Below are positions 48,204 through 56,991 of a stretch of DNA of 64,000 bases, in pieces. A program made the position numbers and the translations under genes. Within the stretch, counting starts at the first letter, position 1; every line of letters starts with the position of its first letter. Source of the stretch: JAPPLB01 sp965204095 (lineage in GTDB: Bacteria > Acidobacteriota > Terriglobia > Bryobacterales > UBA6623); contig OZ241991.1 in the NCBI GenBank assembly GCA_965204095.1, forward strand, positions 4,526,001-4,590,000, read 5' to 3'. Under the pieces are notes generated by a model. The model was given only the letters and a program-made list of their open reading frames with translations. It searched no databases and had not been told where the DNA came from.

Positions 48204-50279
48204 ATGGGAATCCTCATGCGCGAGAACAGGACGGGTTCTCTGACTCAGCCCCGTGTCAGTGGCTTTCATGCAGGGTTTCGATTCGCGTCCGTCCTTGTTC
48301 TGTTCTGTTTCCTGACTCCAGCGGTCTCTCCGTCACTGTTCGGAGGACCTGCCGATAGAAGGGTTGCTGAATGGGCCCTGCGAACCGGTGGAACGGTCGT
48401 TCTGGCCGGAGAAGGGGAGCCCATCGGGTCGGTGAATCAACTTCCCGGCGGGGATTTCAAGCTGGAAATCCTGAACCTCGTCGGAACGAACATGAAGCCG
48501 CCCGACCTGGCGAGACTCGGCAAGCTCAGGCACATCAAGGAACTCCATCTCCCTCAGCCCATGTGGATTCGCCATCCGGGACTTGACGACAATCAAAACC
48601 CCCAGATGCGTCACCTGGCGTCCCTCAGCTCCCTGCGGAGGCTCACTTTCAGCTATTTCTTTCGAGAGTTCAACGGCCGCTTCAAGGACGAGGGCATCGA
48701 GCAGATTGCCGCACTGACGAATCTCGAGGAGTTCCGGGTGCGAAGGGCCGCTGTCCGCGGGCATTCACTGGGGCCTTTCCGCAATCTGAAATCCCTGGAT
48801 CTGACCTATTGCCGGCTGGATGACGAGGGCATGCGGAACATCGAGAACATGAAGGCCCTTCAGAAGCTTTGGATCGGCGACACGCGGGTGACCGACGAGG
48901 GCTTGGCCTACGTTCGGGACCTGCACGATCTCGAGGAGCTGCATCTTCAGGGCAATCAGGTCAGCGACGCCGGGTTGGTTCATCTCGAAGGCCTTGTCAA
49001 GCTCAAGACGCTCAATCTGCGGAGCGCCGGTATCAGTGACCACGGACTGCAACGATTGGCTCGGCTGACGGAACTCGAGGTCCTCAATCTCTACAACACG
49101 AAAGTGTCGAACGCCGGCCTGGAACTGCTTGCACGTCTGAAGAGCCTGAGAGAAGTGGACCTGCGCTATTCACGTGTGACCAAAGCGGGCGTGGTAGCCT
49201 TGCAGGCCGCCCTGCCGGGGGCGAGACTGCTCTTCCTTGACGTCTCGCCTCGAAACCCGGAGGTAAGCGCCGCACCCTTCCCTGTGGGCGGAAGTGAGGA
49301 GGCGATCGCTCGGTGGGTGCGAAGCATGGGCGGGGAGGCGGAGATCGTCAATGGCGCGCTTCGCGAGGTTTCTCTTGCGCGAACGGCGCTTGCCGACAGG
49401 GATCTGGAGAACTTCAGAGGACTGCCGAATCTGCGCCGTCTTTCCTTGGCGGCGACCGAGGCCGGCGATCTGGGCGTGCGCTGCCTGGAGCACCTGCCGG
49501 GAGTAACCGAACTGGACCTCACGAGCACCCTTGTCTCGGACGCCGGGCTGCGGCGCCTCGAGGGCTTGCGTGGTCTCAGGAACCTTCGTCTCGACCAGAC
49601 CGTGATCGAAGGGCCGGGGCTGGAGCACATCCGGGGGCTCCAGCAACTCGAAGAGCTGAGTGTCGTCGGCGCGCCGCTACGCGACATCGGCCTGCCGCCC
49701 CTGGCCGGCCTGAAGTCGCTGACAAGGCTGTGGGTTGCTGAAACCGACATCACGGACGAGGGAGCGTCGGCCCTGGCGGACTTGCGCGCCCTCACGTTGC
49801 TCGACCTGGCCGCAACCGATCTGACGAACAAGGGACTGGTTCATCTGAAGGGGTTGACCGGCCTCAGGTGGCTTTCGCTCAGCTACACGCGGTTCACCGA
49901 CGAAGGGTTGGTGAACCTGGAAGGTTTGAAGGAGCTGAGGCAGCTCGCGATGGTCCGTACGCGCCTGAGTGACGCCGGGATGAAGTCGATCGGGAAGTTG
50001 ACGAAGCTCACCGATCTGGACCTGGATTACACCGAAGTCACGGATGAGGGACTCTCGCAGATCACGGGACTGCGGGACTTGAGAACGCTCAGTCTCGACA
50101 GCACCCTCGTCACCGATGAAAGTGTTCCGCACCTTTCGCAACTGTCCAAACTGAAGAAGCTCAACCTTTATCACACCCTGATCAGCGCGGAGGGTCATCA
50201 GAGGCTGAAGACCGCGCTGCCGGAATGCGAGATCGTATGGGACCCGGACTCCGCCCTCCCGAACCGGCGCAGGAGTTGA
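48204..50279 (+). CDS. Exported leucine-rich-repeat protein 1
   Basis: 691 residues from ATG 48204 (in-frame alternative at 48216). A hydrophobic export segment (FASVLVLFCFLTPAVSPSL) is followed by two blocks of 24-residue LRRs of the T.VTDEGL type (LEVLNLYNTKVSNAGLELLA). Block one covers about 80-340 and block two about 375-680. Each block opens with the same cap, a WxxxxGG segment (VAEWALRTGGTVVLAGEGEP and IARWVRSMGGEAEIVNGALR), so the gene arose by internal duplication. The product would be a long solenoid for protein or carbohydrate binding. The second LRR gene overlaps its 3' end. Confidence 0.85.
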   Translation: MGILMRENRTGSLTQPRVSGFHAGFRFASVLVLFCFLTPAVSPSLFGGPADRRVAEWALRTGGTVVLAGEGEPIGSVNQLPGGDFKLEILNLVGTNMKPPDLARLGKLRHIKELHLPQPMWIRHPGLDDNQNPQMRHLASLSSLRRLTFSYFFREFNGRFKDEGIEQIAALTNLEEFRVRRAAVRGHSLGPFRNLKSLDLTYCRLDDEGMRNIENMKALQKLWIGDTRVTDEGLAYVRDLHDLEELHLQGNQVSDAGLVHLEGLVKLKTLNLRSAGISDHGLQRLARLTELEVLNLYNTKVSNAGLELLARLKSLREVDLRYSRVTKAGVVALQAALPGARLLFLDVSPRNPEVSAAPFPVGGSEEAIARWVRSMGGEAEIVNGALREVSLARTALADRDLENFRGLPNLRRLSLAATEAGDLGVRCLEHLPGVTELDLTSTLVSDAGLRRLEGLRGLRNLRLDQTVIEGPGLEHIRGLQQLEELSVVGAPLRDIGLPPLAGLKSLTRLWVAETDITDEGASALADLRALTLLDLAATDLTNKGLVHLKGLTGLRWLSLSYTRFTDEGLVNLEGLKELRQLAMVRTRLSDAGMKSIGKLTKLTDLDLDYTEVTDEGLSQITGLRDLRTLSLDSTLVTDESVPHLSQLSKLKKLNLYHTLISAEGHQRLKTALPECEIVWDPDSALPNRRRS

Positions 50280-51412
50280 GCAACCTTCGCCCGGCGCAAA
50301 GCCCGCCGACGAACCTCTCTACCCGTGCCCCTGCCGGCAAGTTCGGCGCCTTTCTGCGGGCTCTCCTGGTCTTGGTGTTTTGCCAAGTTGGCGGTTACGC
50401 GGCGGATTTCTCGCAAGACGAAGTGGGCTTGTGGATCGCCGGGACGGGAGGCTCGATCGACCGCAACACGAACGGCGGCATTACTGAAGTCAACCTCACG
50501 TCCACGTGGATCACCGATGAGGACCTGGTGCGACTTGCCTCGCTGCGTGACTTGGAACATCTCAACCTTTCCTACACATGGATCAGCGATCTCGGGCTCG
50601 AGCATCTGAAGCCTCTGGAGAACATCACCCTGCTCGATCTTCGGTTTGTCGAATACATCTCCGACGGCGGGATCGCTCACCTGAAGGGCTGGAAACATCT
50701 GCGTCATCTGAACATCCGGGGGACACAGGTGACCAGCGCGGTTTTCGAACACTTGGCGGGCCTGACAACCCTTGAATCCCTGGATGTGGGATTCAGTCTG
50801 GTGAACGACGAAGGTTTCGAGAGCCTGGCGCCGCTGGAGCGGCTTCAGACCTTCGCGTTCGGGGGCAACAAGCTGACAGGGAGATCTCTGCCGTTATTGC
50901 GGCTCCTGCCTTCGCTTCGCCATCTGGTCGTCAGCGGCAAGCAACGAACCGACTCCGGCTACTGGGGCCTTGAGCTGAACGACTTCAACATCAGCTCTCT
51001 CGAAGCCTTGACCGGTCTCCGTAGTCTTGACGTGGCCGACATGAGAATCTCCGACGAGAGCTTGAAGGTCATACGAAAGTTCGTGAACCTCGAAGCGCTC
51101 GACCTCAGCCGGACCCTCGTCTCCAGCGCGGGCATGCGAGAGCTGCGACCGCTTCGCTCTCTGCGCGACTTGAAGCTGGCGCAGGTCGAAGGAATCGACG
51201 ACCAGGCGTCAGCGTCTTTTCTGGAAATGGAGCAACTCGAAACGCTCGACCTCGCGGAAACCCGAATCAGCGACCGGTCCCTGCCGGATCTGGGCCGAAT
51301 GAAAAGCTTGCGGAAGGTCTTTGTGGGCGGCTCCGGGGTTACCGCCGAAGGTGTCGCCGAGTTTCGGCGGCGGCATCCGAACGTGCAGATCGCCTGGTGG
51401 GCTCAGGAGTGA
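50237..51412 (+). CDS. Exported leucine-rich-repeat protein 2
   Basis: 391 residues; the ATG at 50237 lies inside the end of LRR gene 1 (43-bp overlap, different frame), so coupled translation is likely. Hydrophobic segment GAFLRALLVLVFCQVGGYAA, then the same cap as in LRR 1 (VGLWIAGTGGSIDRNTNGGI), then about 12 LRRs with the core LEHLNLSYTWISDLGLEHL. Less regular repeats at 200-250. A paralogue of one half of LRR 1. It converges on DUF1552. Confidence 0.82.
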   Translation: MGPGLRPPEPAQELSNLRPAQSPPTNLSTRAPAGKFGAFLRALLVLVFCQVGGYAADFSQDEVGLWIAGTGGSIDRNTNGGITEVNLTSTWITDEDLVRLASLRDLEHLNLSYTWISDLGLEHLKPLENITLLDLRFVEYISDGGIAHLKGWKHLRHLNIRGTQVTSAVFEHLAGLTTLESLDVGFSLVNDEGFESLAPLERLQTFAFGGNKLTGRSLPLLRLLPSLRHLVVSGKQRTDSGYWGLELNDFNISSLEALTGLRSLDVADMRISDESLKVIRKFVNLEALDLSRTLVSSAGMRELRPLRSLRDLKLAQVEGIDDQASASFLEMEQLETLDLAETRISDRSLPDLGRMKSLRKVFVGGSGVTAEGVAEFRRRHPNVQIAWWAQE

Positions 51413-51449
51413 GAACCGGCCGTTCCTCGTGCTCGCGCCGGAGTCGTGA

Positions 51450-52763
51450 TTAGACGATCCAGTTCAACTTCTTGTTCGCTGACGGGAACTTGTCGATTCT
51501 CGTTTTCATGACCTCGCTGGCGAGCGTCAGATAGAGGTCTCCTACGGTGCCGGTCGTCTTCGTGTGCAGGCCCCTCTTCAGGTCGCCGGCCCCTCCGGCG
51601 GCGATCACGGCCAAACCGCTGTTCTTGTGAGCATTCGCTTCCGCATGCTCGTGCACGAACATCAGGCAGGTGTGGTCCAGTAACGTGCCGTTACCCTCCG
51701 GTATGGATTTCAGCTTCGCCAGCAGGTAGGCGAACTCCTCGACGTGCCAGCGATTGATGTCCCTCAACACCCGCTGGCCCTGCGGTGTTTCCACGTCGCC
51801 ATGCGTGTAACCGTGGTGCCGCCGGGCGGTATGCCCCAGCCACGGGAAGCGGGAAGTCCCTTGGCACTTCGTCAGCATGTACGAAGCCACGCGCGTCTGG
51901 TGGGAAGCCAGGGCATGAACCATGAGGTCCGTTTGCAGTTTGGCGATACGCGGCCAGTCTTTGAGGTCTCCGCCCTCGGGAGGACGTTCGACGACTTGGC
52001 GGTATTCGGGCGGGAGACTCACGATCGATCGTTCCAGGTCTCGCAGCGAGGTGAGGTATTCGTCCAGGCGGTTCTGGTCCTGGCGCCCGAGGTTGTGCTT
52101 CAGGCTTTGCGTGTCATCCTGGACTGCGTCCAATACGCTCTTCTTCTGCTCGATCCAGTCTTCGTCTTTCGTCCCGAAGAGCCGGTCGAACAGCCGCTGG
52201 GGAATCATCTCCGGGGGAAGGGGACGATCACGGTCGGCCCAACTCAGATTCCGCTGAATGCTTTCCCCCAGCGACTCCTGACAGACACCGATCTGAAGTG
52301 AGCGGAAGCGGGATTCGTTCCCGATCTCGGATGCGATCACCTGGTCAATCGAGGGCGCCCCGGCTCCACGCCCGGTAAACGAGGTGCCCGAAACGAGACC
52401 ACTCATGGAACGGTGATGGTCGTTCCCGGGTCCGGGCATGCGGGCCGCGGGATTGTCGAGCCCGGTGATGATGTGAATGTCGTTGCGGAACGGCGCCAGC
52501 GGAGACAGGCACGCCGTCATCCTGTAATCATGTCCGGCTTCGCGGGGGATCCAGAAACGCTCCAGAATCCCGTTGCCGTTGAACCACAACACGAATCTCG
52601 ACTCGATGTTGTCGTCCGCGCCGAGGCTCTTGGCGGCGGCATAGGCCGTGCCGCTCGAGTTGAACATCGCTTCGAGGGAAGGCAACCCGATCCGGACCAT
52701 CGCGCCGGAGAGGCCCACTCCTCTCAGGAACGTGCGGCGAGATAGTGCGCTCTTTGAACTCAT
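51450..52763 (-). CDS. DUF1552 protein, Tat-exported
   Basis: 437 residues; Tat leader SRRTFLRGVGLSGAMVRIG. DUF1552 hallmarks: RFVLWFNGNGILERFWIP, NDHHRSMSGLVSG with paired His, LGHTARRHHGYTHGD and LMFVHEHAEANAHKN. Members are usually encoded beside DUF1592/DUF1588 cytochrome-type proteins in Planctomycetes and Acidobacteria; no such partner is in this window. The sulfatase-like (alkaline phosphatase superfamily) fold implies a hydrolytic or structural role that remains unknown. Confidence 0.88.
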   Translation of the reverse strand: MSSKSALSRRTFLRGVGLSGAMVRIGLPSLEAMFNSSGTAYAAAKSLGADDNIESRFVLWFNGNGILERFWIPREAGHDYRMTACLSPLAPFRNDIHIITGLDNPAARMPGPGNDHHRSMSGLVSGTSFTGRGAGAPSIDQVIASEIGNESRFRSLQIGVCQESLGESIQRNLSWADRDRPLPPEMIPQRLFDRLFGTKDEDWIEQKKSVLDAVQDDTQSLKHNLGRQDQNRLDEYLTSLRDLERSIVSLPPEYRQVVERPPEGGDLKDWPRIAKLQTDLMVHALASHQTRVASYMLTKCQGTSRFPWLGHTARRHHGYTHGDVETPQGQRVLRDINRWHVEEFAYLLAKLKSIPEGNGTLLDHTCLMFVHEHAEANAHKNSGLAVIAAGGAGDLKRGLHTKTTGTVGDLYLTLASEVMKTRIDKFPSANKKLNWIV

Positions 52764-52845
52764 GGGCTCGTCCGAACTTCCAGTGAATCGTTCCAACCCG
52801 GCTAGCGAAATTATACTCTCATCGTCGAGCGGAAGGGTAGTCCGT

Positions 52846-53445
52846 CTATTTCTCGTCGAATGTCGGCTGGGAGGCTTTCGCCGCGGGCTGCGGGAGCAGC
52901 CCTTCTTTGGAAGGTAGCTCCGTCGTCGCCAGTTTCATGGCTGGAATCCCGATGCCTTCTCCCAGGTCGGAAAGAGTCCCGAGATCCACCGGTCCTACGA
53001 TGTTGAGCACCGTGAATTCCTGATGGTCCTCGGAGACGACGGTGAACCCGGTCACCTCTTCGTTCTCGACGTAGGAGTACACGCCGACGCTCTGTGCTTT
53101 GGTGCGGTCCTTGACCTCGATCAAGGGAACCCAGTTCGGCCCCGCGACTTGCTCATGGATCGGGCTCACGTCTTCTTTGCTGTACTGCTTCTTCCCCTTG
53201 AACCAGAAGCGGCGCAGGTAGATCCCTTTGAGCTTCCCGACAAGGCTCTTCACCGGCTCGGTAACGCCCTTTTTCAATACCAGCAGCTTGCGGCCTCTTT
53301 CGAGTGACTCGCCGTCGAGGTTGATCGTGACCACCTCGTCGGCCCTTTCTTCGAGGTGGTCGAGGTCCATCCGAAGCTGCGCTCCCTCCTGAGCCGCCAG
53401 CGGAGCGCAGAGCGCGAACAGCGCCGCCAGCCAGGTCTTTCTCAT
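52846..53445 (-). CDS. DUF4252-like secreted protein
   Basis: 199 residues; the ATG at 53445 overlaps the stop of the preceding gene. Signal peptide TWLAALFALCAPLAAQ, then a DUF4252-type domain (LDHLEERADEVVTINLDGES, LKGIYLRRFWFKGK, NWVPLIEVKDRTKAQSVGVY, FTVLNIVGPVDLGTLSDLG) and a Lys/Pro/Ala tail. DUF4252 genes commonly follow an ECF sigma and membrane protein, as here. Function unknown; perhaps an output or sensor of the sigma system. Confidence 0.82.
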   Translation of the reverse strand: MRKTWLAALFALCAPLAAQEGAQLRMDLDHLEERADEVVTINLDGESLERGRKLLVLKKGVTEPVKSLVGKLKGIYLRRFWFKGKKQYSKEDVSPIHEQVAGPNWVPLIEVKDRTKAQSVGVYSYVENEEVTGFTVVSEDHQEFTVLNIVGPVDLGTLSDLGEGIGIPAMKLATTELPSKEGLLPQPAAKASQPTFDEK

Positions 53446-53762
53446 TCCTCCGCACCCCGGTTTCCGGACCGCCATACTGCATCGCGGGCCTGATTGATCT
53501 TGATCCCTGCCAGTTGCAGTGACATCAGCAGTTCCGCCTCGGCCTGCCGGGCCTCGATCAGCGCCTGCCGATCGGAATGCTGCTTCTGCATGAAGACGCC
53601 CAAACTCAGCGAGGCAGCCATGGCGCCAGCCGCCACCCAGCGCCAACGCATCCGGCGAGGCTGCGGCTCGGCTCGGACTTCTTCCATGAGCCGGCTCGTA
53701 AATCCAGCCGGCGGCGTTCGCCTCGCCAGCGCTTTTCTCAGCTCAGATTCGACCGGCCCCAT
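53442..53762 (-). CDS. Small membrane protein, probable anti-sigma partner
   Basis: 106 residues: a cytoplasmic N-terminus (SELRKALARRTPPAGFTSRL), one transmembrane helix (WVAAGAMAASLSLGVFM) near residue 45-60 and a periplasmic helix (ALIEARQAEAELLMSLQLAG). It overlaps the sigma factor by 20 bp and the DUF4252 gene by 4 bp. Position and topology fit an anti-sigma factor, though no zinc-binding HxxxCxxC is present. Confidence 0.7.
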   Translation of the reverse strand: MGPVESELRKALARRTPPAGFTSRLMEEVRAEPQPRRMRWRWVAAGAMAASLSLGVFMQKQHSDRQALIEARQAEAELLMSLQLAGIKINQARDAVWRSGNRGAEE

Positions 53763-54297
53763 AAAGAACCTCCCCCTTCAATTCCGGCGCCTTGTCTCGC
53801 AATCGGAACAGCGCTCTGCGGAGCGTTGTTTTCACCGTGTTCAACGGCATGTCCAAAGCTTCCGCGATTTCCGACAGCTTCATGTCCTCCTGAAACCGCA
53901 GTATGATCACCATGCGCATCTTCTTCGGCAACGAGCGAACTTTCTTCCACAAGGTTTCCGCGAGCAGCGGGTCCCAGGGACTCGTTTCCACCCCAGGCTC
54001 CACCACCTCGTCGAGAGGCTGATAGCGGCGATGCTTCAGCCTCCGCGTGTAATCGATGCACCTCCTCGTGACCGCCTGTCGCAGCCAGAATGTCAGGTGC
54101 AGATCCGACTCGATCCGCTCCAGGTTCTTGTACAGTTCCAGGTAGACATCCTGCGCCACATCCTCGGCCACAGCCCGGTTCCCGAAAAAGTGGTAGGCGA
54201 GACTGTAGACCATCGACTTGTGATGGTCGATGACCTCCCCAAACGCCTCGGGATCCCGAAGCGCGTTATCCACGAGACGTCTCGGCGAAGATTCCAT
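53743..54297 (-). CDS. ECF sigma factor
   Basis: 184 residues. Region 2: YSLAYHFFGNRAVAEDVAQD and VYLELYKNLERI. Region 4: SLPKKMRMVIILRFQEDMKL, SEIAEALDMPLNTVKTTLRR. A standard RpoE-like factor that directs RNA polymerase to stress or envelope promoters. It is followed by the membrane protein and DUF4252 gene in one overlapping unit, and preceded by an esterase gene 4 bp away. Upstream in-frame codons to 54390 are possible but lack a ribosome binding site. Confidence 0.9.
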   Translation of the reverse strand: MESSPRRLVDNALRDPEAFGEVIDHHKSMVYSLAYHFFGNRAVAEDVAQDVYLELYKNLERIESDLHLTFWLRQAVTRRCIDYTRRLKHRRYQPLDEVVEPGVETSPWDPLLAETLWKKVRSLPKKMRMVIILRFQEDMKLSEIAEALDMPLNTVKTTLRRALFRLRDKAPELKGEVLYGAGRI

Positions 54298-54301
54298 CCG
54301 C

Positions 54302-54973
54302 CTATGCACCAGAATACGCCCCCGGTAATGGGAAGGGTTCAATTCTTCGACAGAAATGCAGGGTCCGCTCCCACATCGGCTGCAAGACATTCAACAACTG
54401 ATGATCGGAGTCCAGCAACTCGAGCTCGACATCCGGATTCTTTCGGGCGAACTCCATCGAGATGGCCGGGTCCACCACGTCGTCGTATTTTCCGTGAAAG
54501 ATCAAAACGGGTTGACGGACCGCCGGGCTCGGTTCGAATTGCTGAGCGTCCTGGTAGAACCGGTATCCCAGTGGCGACATGCCCTGTTCGCCGTAGTGAT
54601 AGACCGGCAGCGTTCCCTCTTGTTTCCAGGCGTCGATGCACGATTTGCCCAGCCGGTCGGCCCAACGGCGCACAAAGTCGAAAGCGGGCGCCAGCAGGAC
54701 GATCCCGCAGCGGAGTTCCGGATGCCGTGAGGCGTGCAGCGCGGCCAGGTAGCCTCCCAGGCTGGAACCGACGATCAAGCTGGGCCGGATTTTGGCGGCG
54801 GTGCGTTCCACGACTTCCCGTTGAGCCGAAAGGGTCGTTTTCTCGAATGTCCCCGTCACCAACTCAGGGATGTGGACATCCGCGCCCAGCGACGAGAACC
54901 GCTCCAGGAAAAAACGGCCCTTCCGGGAATCCGGGCTGGATGCGAATCCGTGCAGGTAGAGAATGTTCGGCAC
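54302..54973 (-). CDS. YqiA/YcfP-type alpha/beta hydrolase
   Basis: 223 residues. Opens with ILYLHGFASSPDSRKGRFF, the signature of the YqiA/YcfP esterase family. Nucleophile Ser in IVGSSLGGYLAALHA, acid in IFHGKYDDVVDP and His in LLDSDHQLLN complete a Ser-Asp-His triad. Cytoplasmic esterase of unknown natural substrate. It lies 29 bp after rpiB and 4 bp before the sigma gene, so it is in the same transcript. Confidence 0.88.
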   Translation of the reverse strand: MPNILYLHGFASSPDSRKGRFFLERFSSLGADVHIPELVTGTFEKTTLSAQREVVERTAAKIRPSLIVGSSLGGYLAALHASRHPELRCGIVLLAPAFDFVRRWADRLGKSCIDAWKQEGTLPVYHYGEQGMSPLGYRFYQDAQQFEPSPAVRQPVLIFHGKYDDVVDPAISMEFARKNPDVELELLDSDHQLLNVLQPMWERTLHFCRRIEPFPLPGAYSGA

Positions 54974-55002
54974 CGCGCGCCGCCCGATTTTTCAGACCGG
55001 AG

Positions 55003-55461
55003 CTATTCCGAACCGTCCCGCTCCGCGTGCAGCACTTTCGCGAGCCGCCGCTGGTGCCGCTCTTCGCCGGTAAAAGCCGCACCGATGAAGGACTGTACGA
55101 TCTCTCCCGCCAAGGCAATGCCGACGATGCGTGCTCCCAGGCACAACACGTTCATCGCGTCGTGCTCGACTCCCTGATGGGCGGAATAGGTGTCGTGGCA
55201 CAAGCCGGCGCGCGCTCCCCGCACCTTGTTGGCCGCCACCGAGGCCCCGATGCCGCTCCCGCAGACAATGATCCCTCGCTCGGCCTCACCGTCAGCGACG
55301 GCCCGGGCCACCGCGAACGCAAAGTCCGGATAGTCGTCCAGCGCGTCGTACTCGTGAGCCCCGAGGTCAGTGACCTGGTGCCCGCCGGACTCCAGCAGCT
55401 TGCCGATCTCCTGCTTCAGATCGAAGCCGGCATGGTCCGCGCCGATCGCAATCTTCGCCAA
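55003..55461 (-). CDS. rpiB: Ribose-5-phosphate isomerase B
   Basis: 152 residues. RpiB/LacAB family: IAIGADHAGFDLKQEI, the catalytic Cys in GIIVCGSGIGASVAANKV, and CHDTYSA then HDAMNVLCLGARIVG. It interconverts ribulose 5-phosphate and ribose 5-phosphate in the pentose phosphate pathway. The best start is TTG at 55461 (LAKIAIGADH). The same frame is open through MITE copy 2, which could add about 41 residues from 55584. First gene of the minus-strand operon. Confidence 0.9.
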   Translation of the reverse strand: MAKIAIGADHAGFDLKQEIGKLLESGGHQVTDLGAHEYDALDDYPDFAFAVARAVADGEAERGIIVCGSGIGASVAANKVRGARAGLCHDTYSAHQGVEHDAMNVLCLGARIVGIALAGEIVQSFIGAAFTGEERHQRRLAKVLHAERDGSE

Positions 55462-55473
55462 GAACGATTCTAG

Positions 55474-55650
55474 CCTGTATTTCTCACCACGTGGTGAGGC
55501 GAAGTGCGTGAGAGGGCCGTCAGGACGAGGCGCGAGCCGCTTGGCGCGCGCAGGCGTACTTGAACCGTACGTTGAGCACGGCAAGCAAACGCAACGAAGT
55601 CCTGGCGGTCATATCGTGTGCTTCGACCGTCGGGTGGTGAGAAATGCAGG
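55474..55650. repeat. 177-bp MITE-like element, copy 2
   Basis: Same length as copy 1 with about 90 percent identity by eye. CTAG borders the left side (55470-55473); the right side is CTCG, one base changed. It lies 12 bp upstream of rpiB, whose promoter is therefore in or beyond the repeat. Confidence 0.85.
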
Positions 55651-55876
55651 CTCGCTGAAACGCGGCGTACTTCGGAGTCTCTTCTTGTTATGCAGGGAAT
55701 GGCCAGGCGGGAGAGCCGGAGGGCCGTGGCCGAGCAGCAGGATCATGCACGGAGAAGGCATACCGGCTTCGAGCGGCATGACAGTTCGGCCTCTCCGTCT
55801 CGGCAGTGTGTCCGCCCTGTCACGAACCGCAAGAAACGGGTGGGATAACAGGCATGCTCCACTCTAATATGAGCCC

Positions 55877-56749
55877 ATGAGAGAGTTTGAGCGCATTGCG
55901 AAAATCATTCGTTTCCTCGACGAGCACCATAGCGAGCAGCCTGATCTGGAGACGCTGGCTGCACAAGCCGGTCTCAGCCCCTTCCACTTCCACCGGCTCT
56001 TCTCGCATTGGGCCGGCATCACGCCGAAAGATTTCCTGCAGTGCCTGACGCTGTCGCACGCCAAGCGGTTGCTCGATGCGGGTGAGAGCGTTTTGGAGAC
56101 CGCTCTTGGTGCGGGGCTCTCAGGTCCGGGCCGGTTACACGACCTCTGCGTCAGCCTCGAAGCCGCCTCGCCGGGAGAGATCAAGACCTCAGGCGCCGGA
56201 TGGACGATCGAGGCGGGCTTTGCCGACAGCCCGTTCGGTGTGTGTTTGGTAGGCCGCAGCGCGCGCGGCATATGCCATCTTTCTTTCTTTGACCGCGCCG
56301 ACCGCGCCCAGGGAGAAGCGGCTATCCACAAGGATTGGCCATTGGCTCGAGTGCACTGGGATGACCCAGCGGCCGGCCAACTCGCTGCCCAACTCTTTAC
56401 CCGGCCCGGCAATGGCGTCTCAGGCGCATCGCTCCGGGCCTTTGTCCGCGGGAAGGCTTTCCAGGTTCGTGTCTGGCGCGCCTTGCTCCGCGTTCCCCCG
56501 GGTGCGCTCGTCAGTTACGGCCGGTTGGCTGAGGCCGTGGGCAGGCCCTCAGCCGCTCGCGCCGTCGGTGCTGCGGTCGGCCGGAACCCTCTGGCGTATA
56601 TCATCCCCTGTCACCGCGTGATCCACGCAACGGGTGTGCTCGGCGGCTACCGCTGGGGCATCGAACGCAAGCGCGCGATCGTCGCATGGGAAACCGCATC
56701 TTTCGTCGATGGAGATCCGCTTGCTCTCGCTTCGCGACAGTGCCCCTGA
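55877..56749 (+). CDS. Ada-like regulator/O6-methylguanine-DNA methyltransferase
   Basis: 290 residues. An AraC-type helix-turn-helix domain at 1-100 (LETLAAQAGLSPFHFHRLFS, GITPKDFLQCLTLSHAKRL) is fused to an MGMT domain at about 205-285 with FQVRVWRALLRVPPGALVSY and the alkyl-acceptor IIPCHRVIHATG. The Ada N-terminal zinc methyl-phosphotriester domain is missing, as in the AdaB-type fusions. It repairs alkylated guanine and may control its own expression. No ribosome binding site is obvious. Confidence 0.9.
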   Translation: MREFERIAKIIRFLDEHHSEQPDLETLAAQAGLSPFHFHRLFSHWAGITPKDFLQCLTLSHAKRLLDAGESVLETALGAGLSGPGRLHDLCVSLEAASPGEIKTSGAGWTIEAGFADSPFGVCLVGRSARGICHLSFFDRADRAQGEAAIHKDWPLARVHWDDPAAGQLAAQLFTRPGNGVSGASLRAFVRGKAFQVRVWRALLRVPPGALVSYGRLAEAVGRPSAARAVGAAVGRNPLAYIIPCHRVIHATGVLGGYRWGIERKRAIVAWETASFVDGDPLALASRQCP

Positions 56750-56991
56750 ACGCTCTTCAGACCCTCAGTCGTGAGACTGCGCAGGGCCTCGGAAGGACCT
56801 GAAAACATTGCAAGCCCATGGCTTCAGTTAAGGGCAAAACCTGAAAACCAAGGCATGTTCCGGCGGGGCGATACAAGCCGGGCCGCCTTCTCGGCCATAC
56901 GTCACAGACTTGCTCTCAGGACCCCTGCGGCGCACTGGAAAGGCATATCCTCTCTTCGGCGGCCGTCCGGGACTGCTAGAATCGACCCGTC

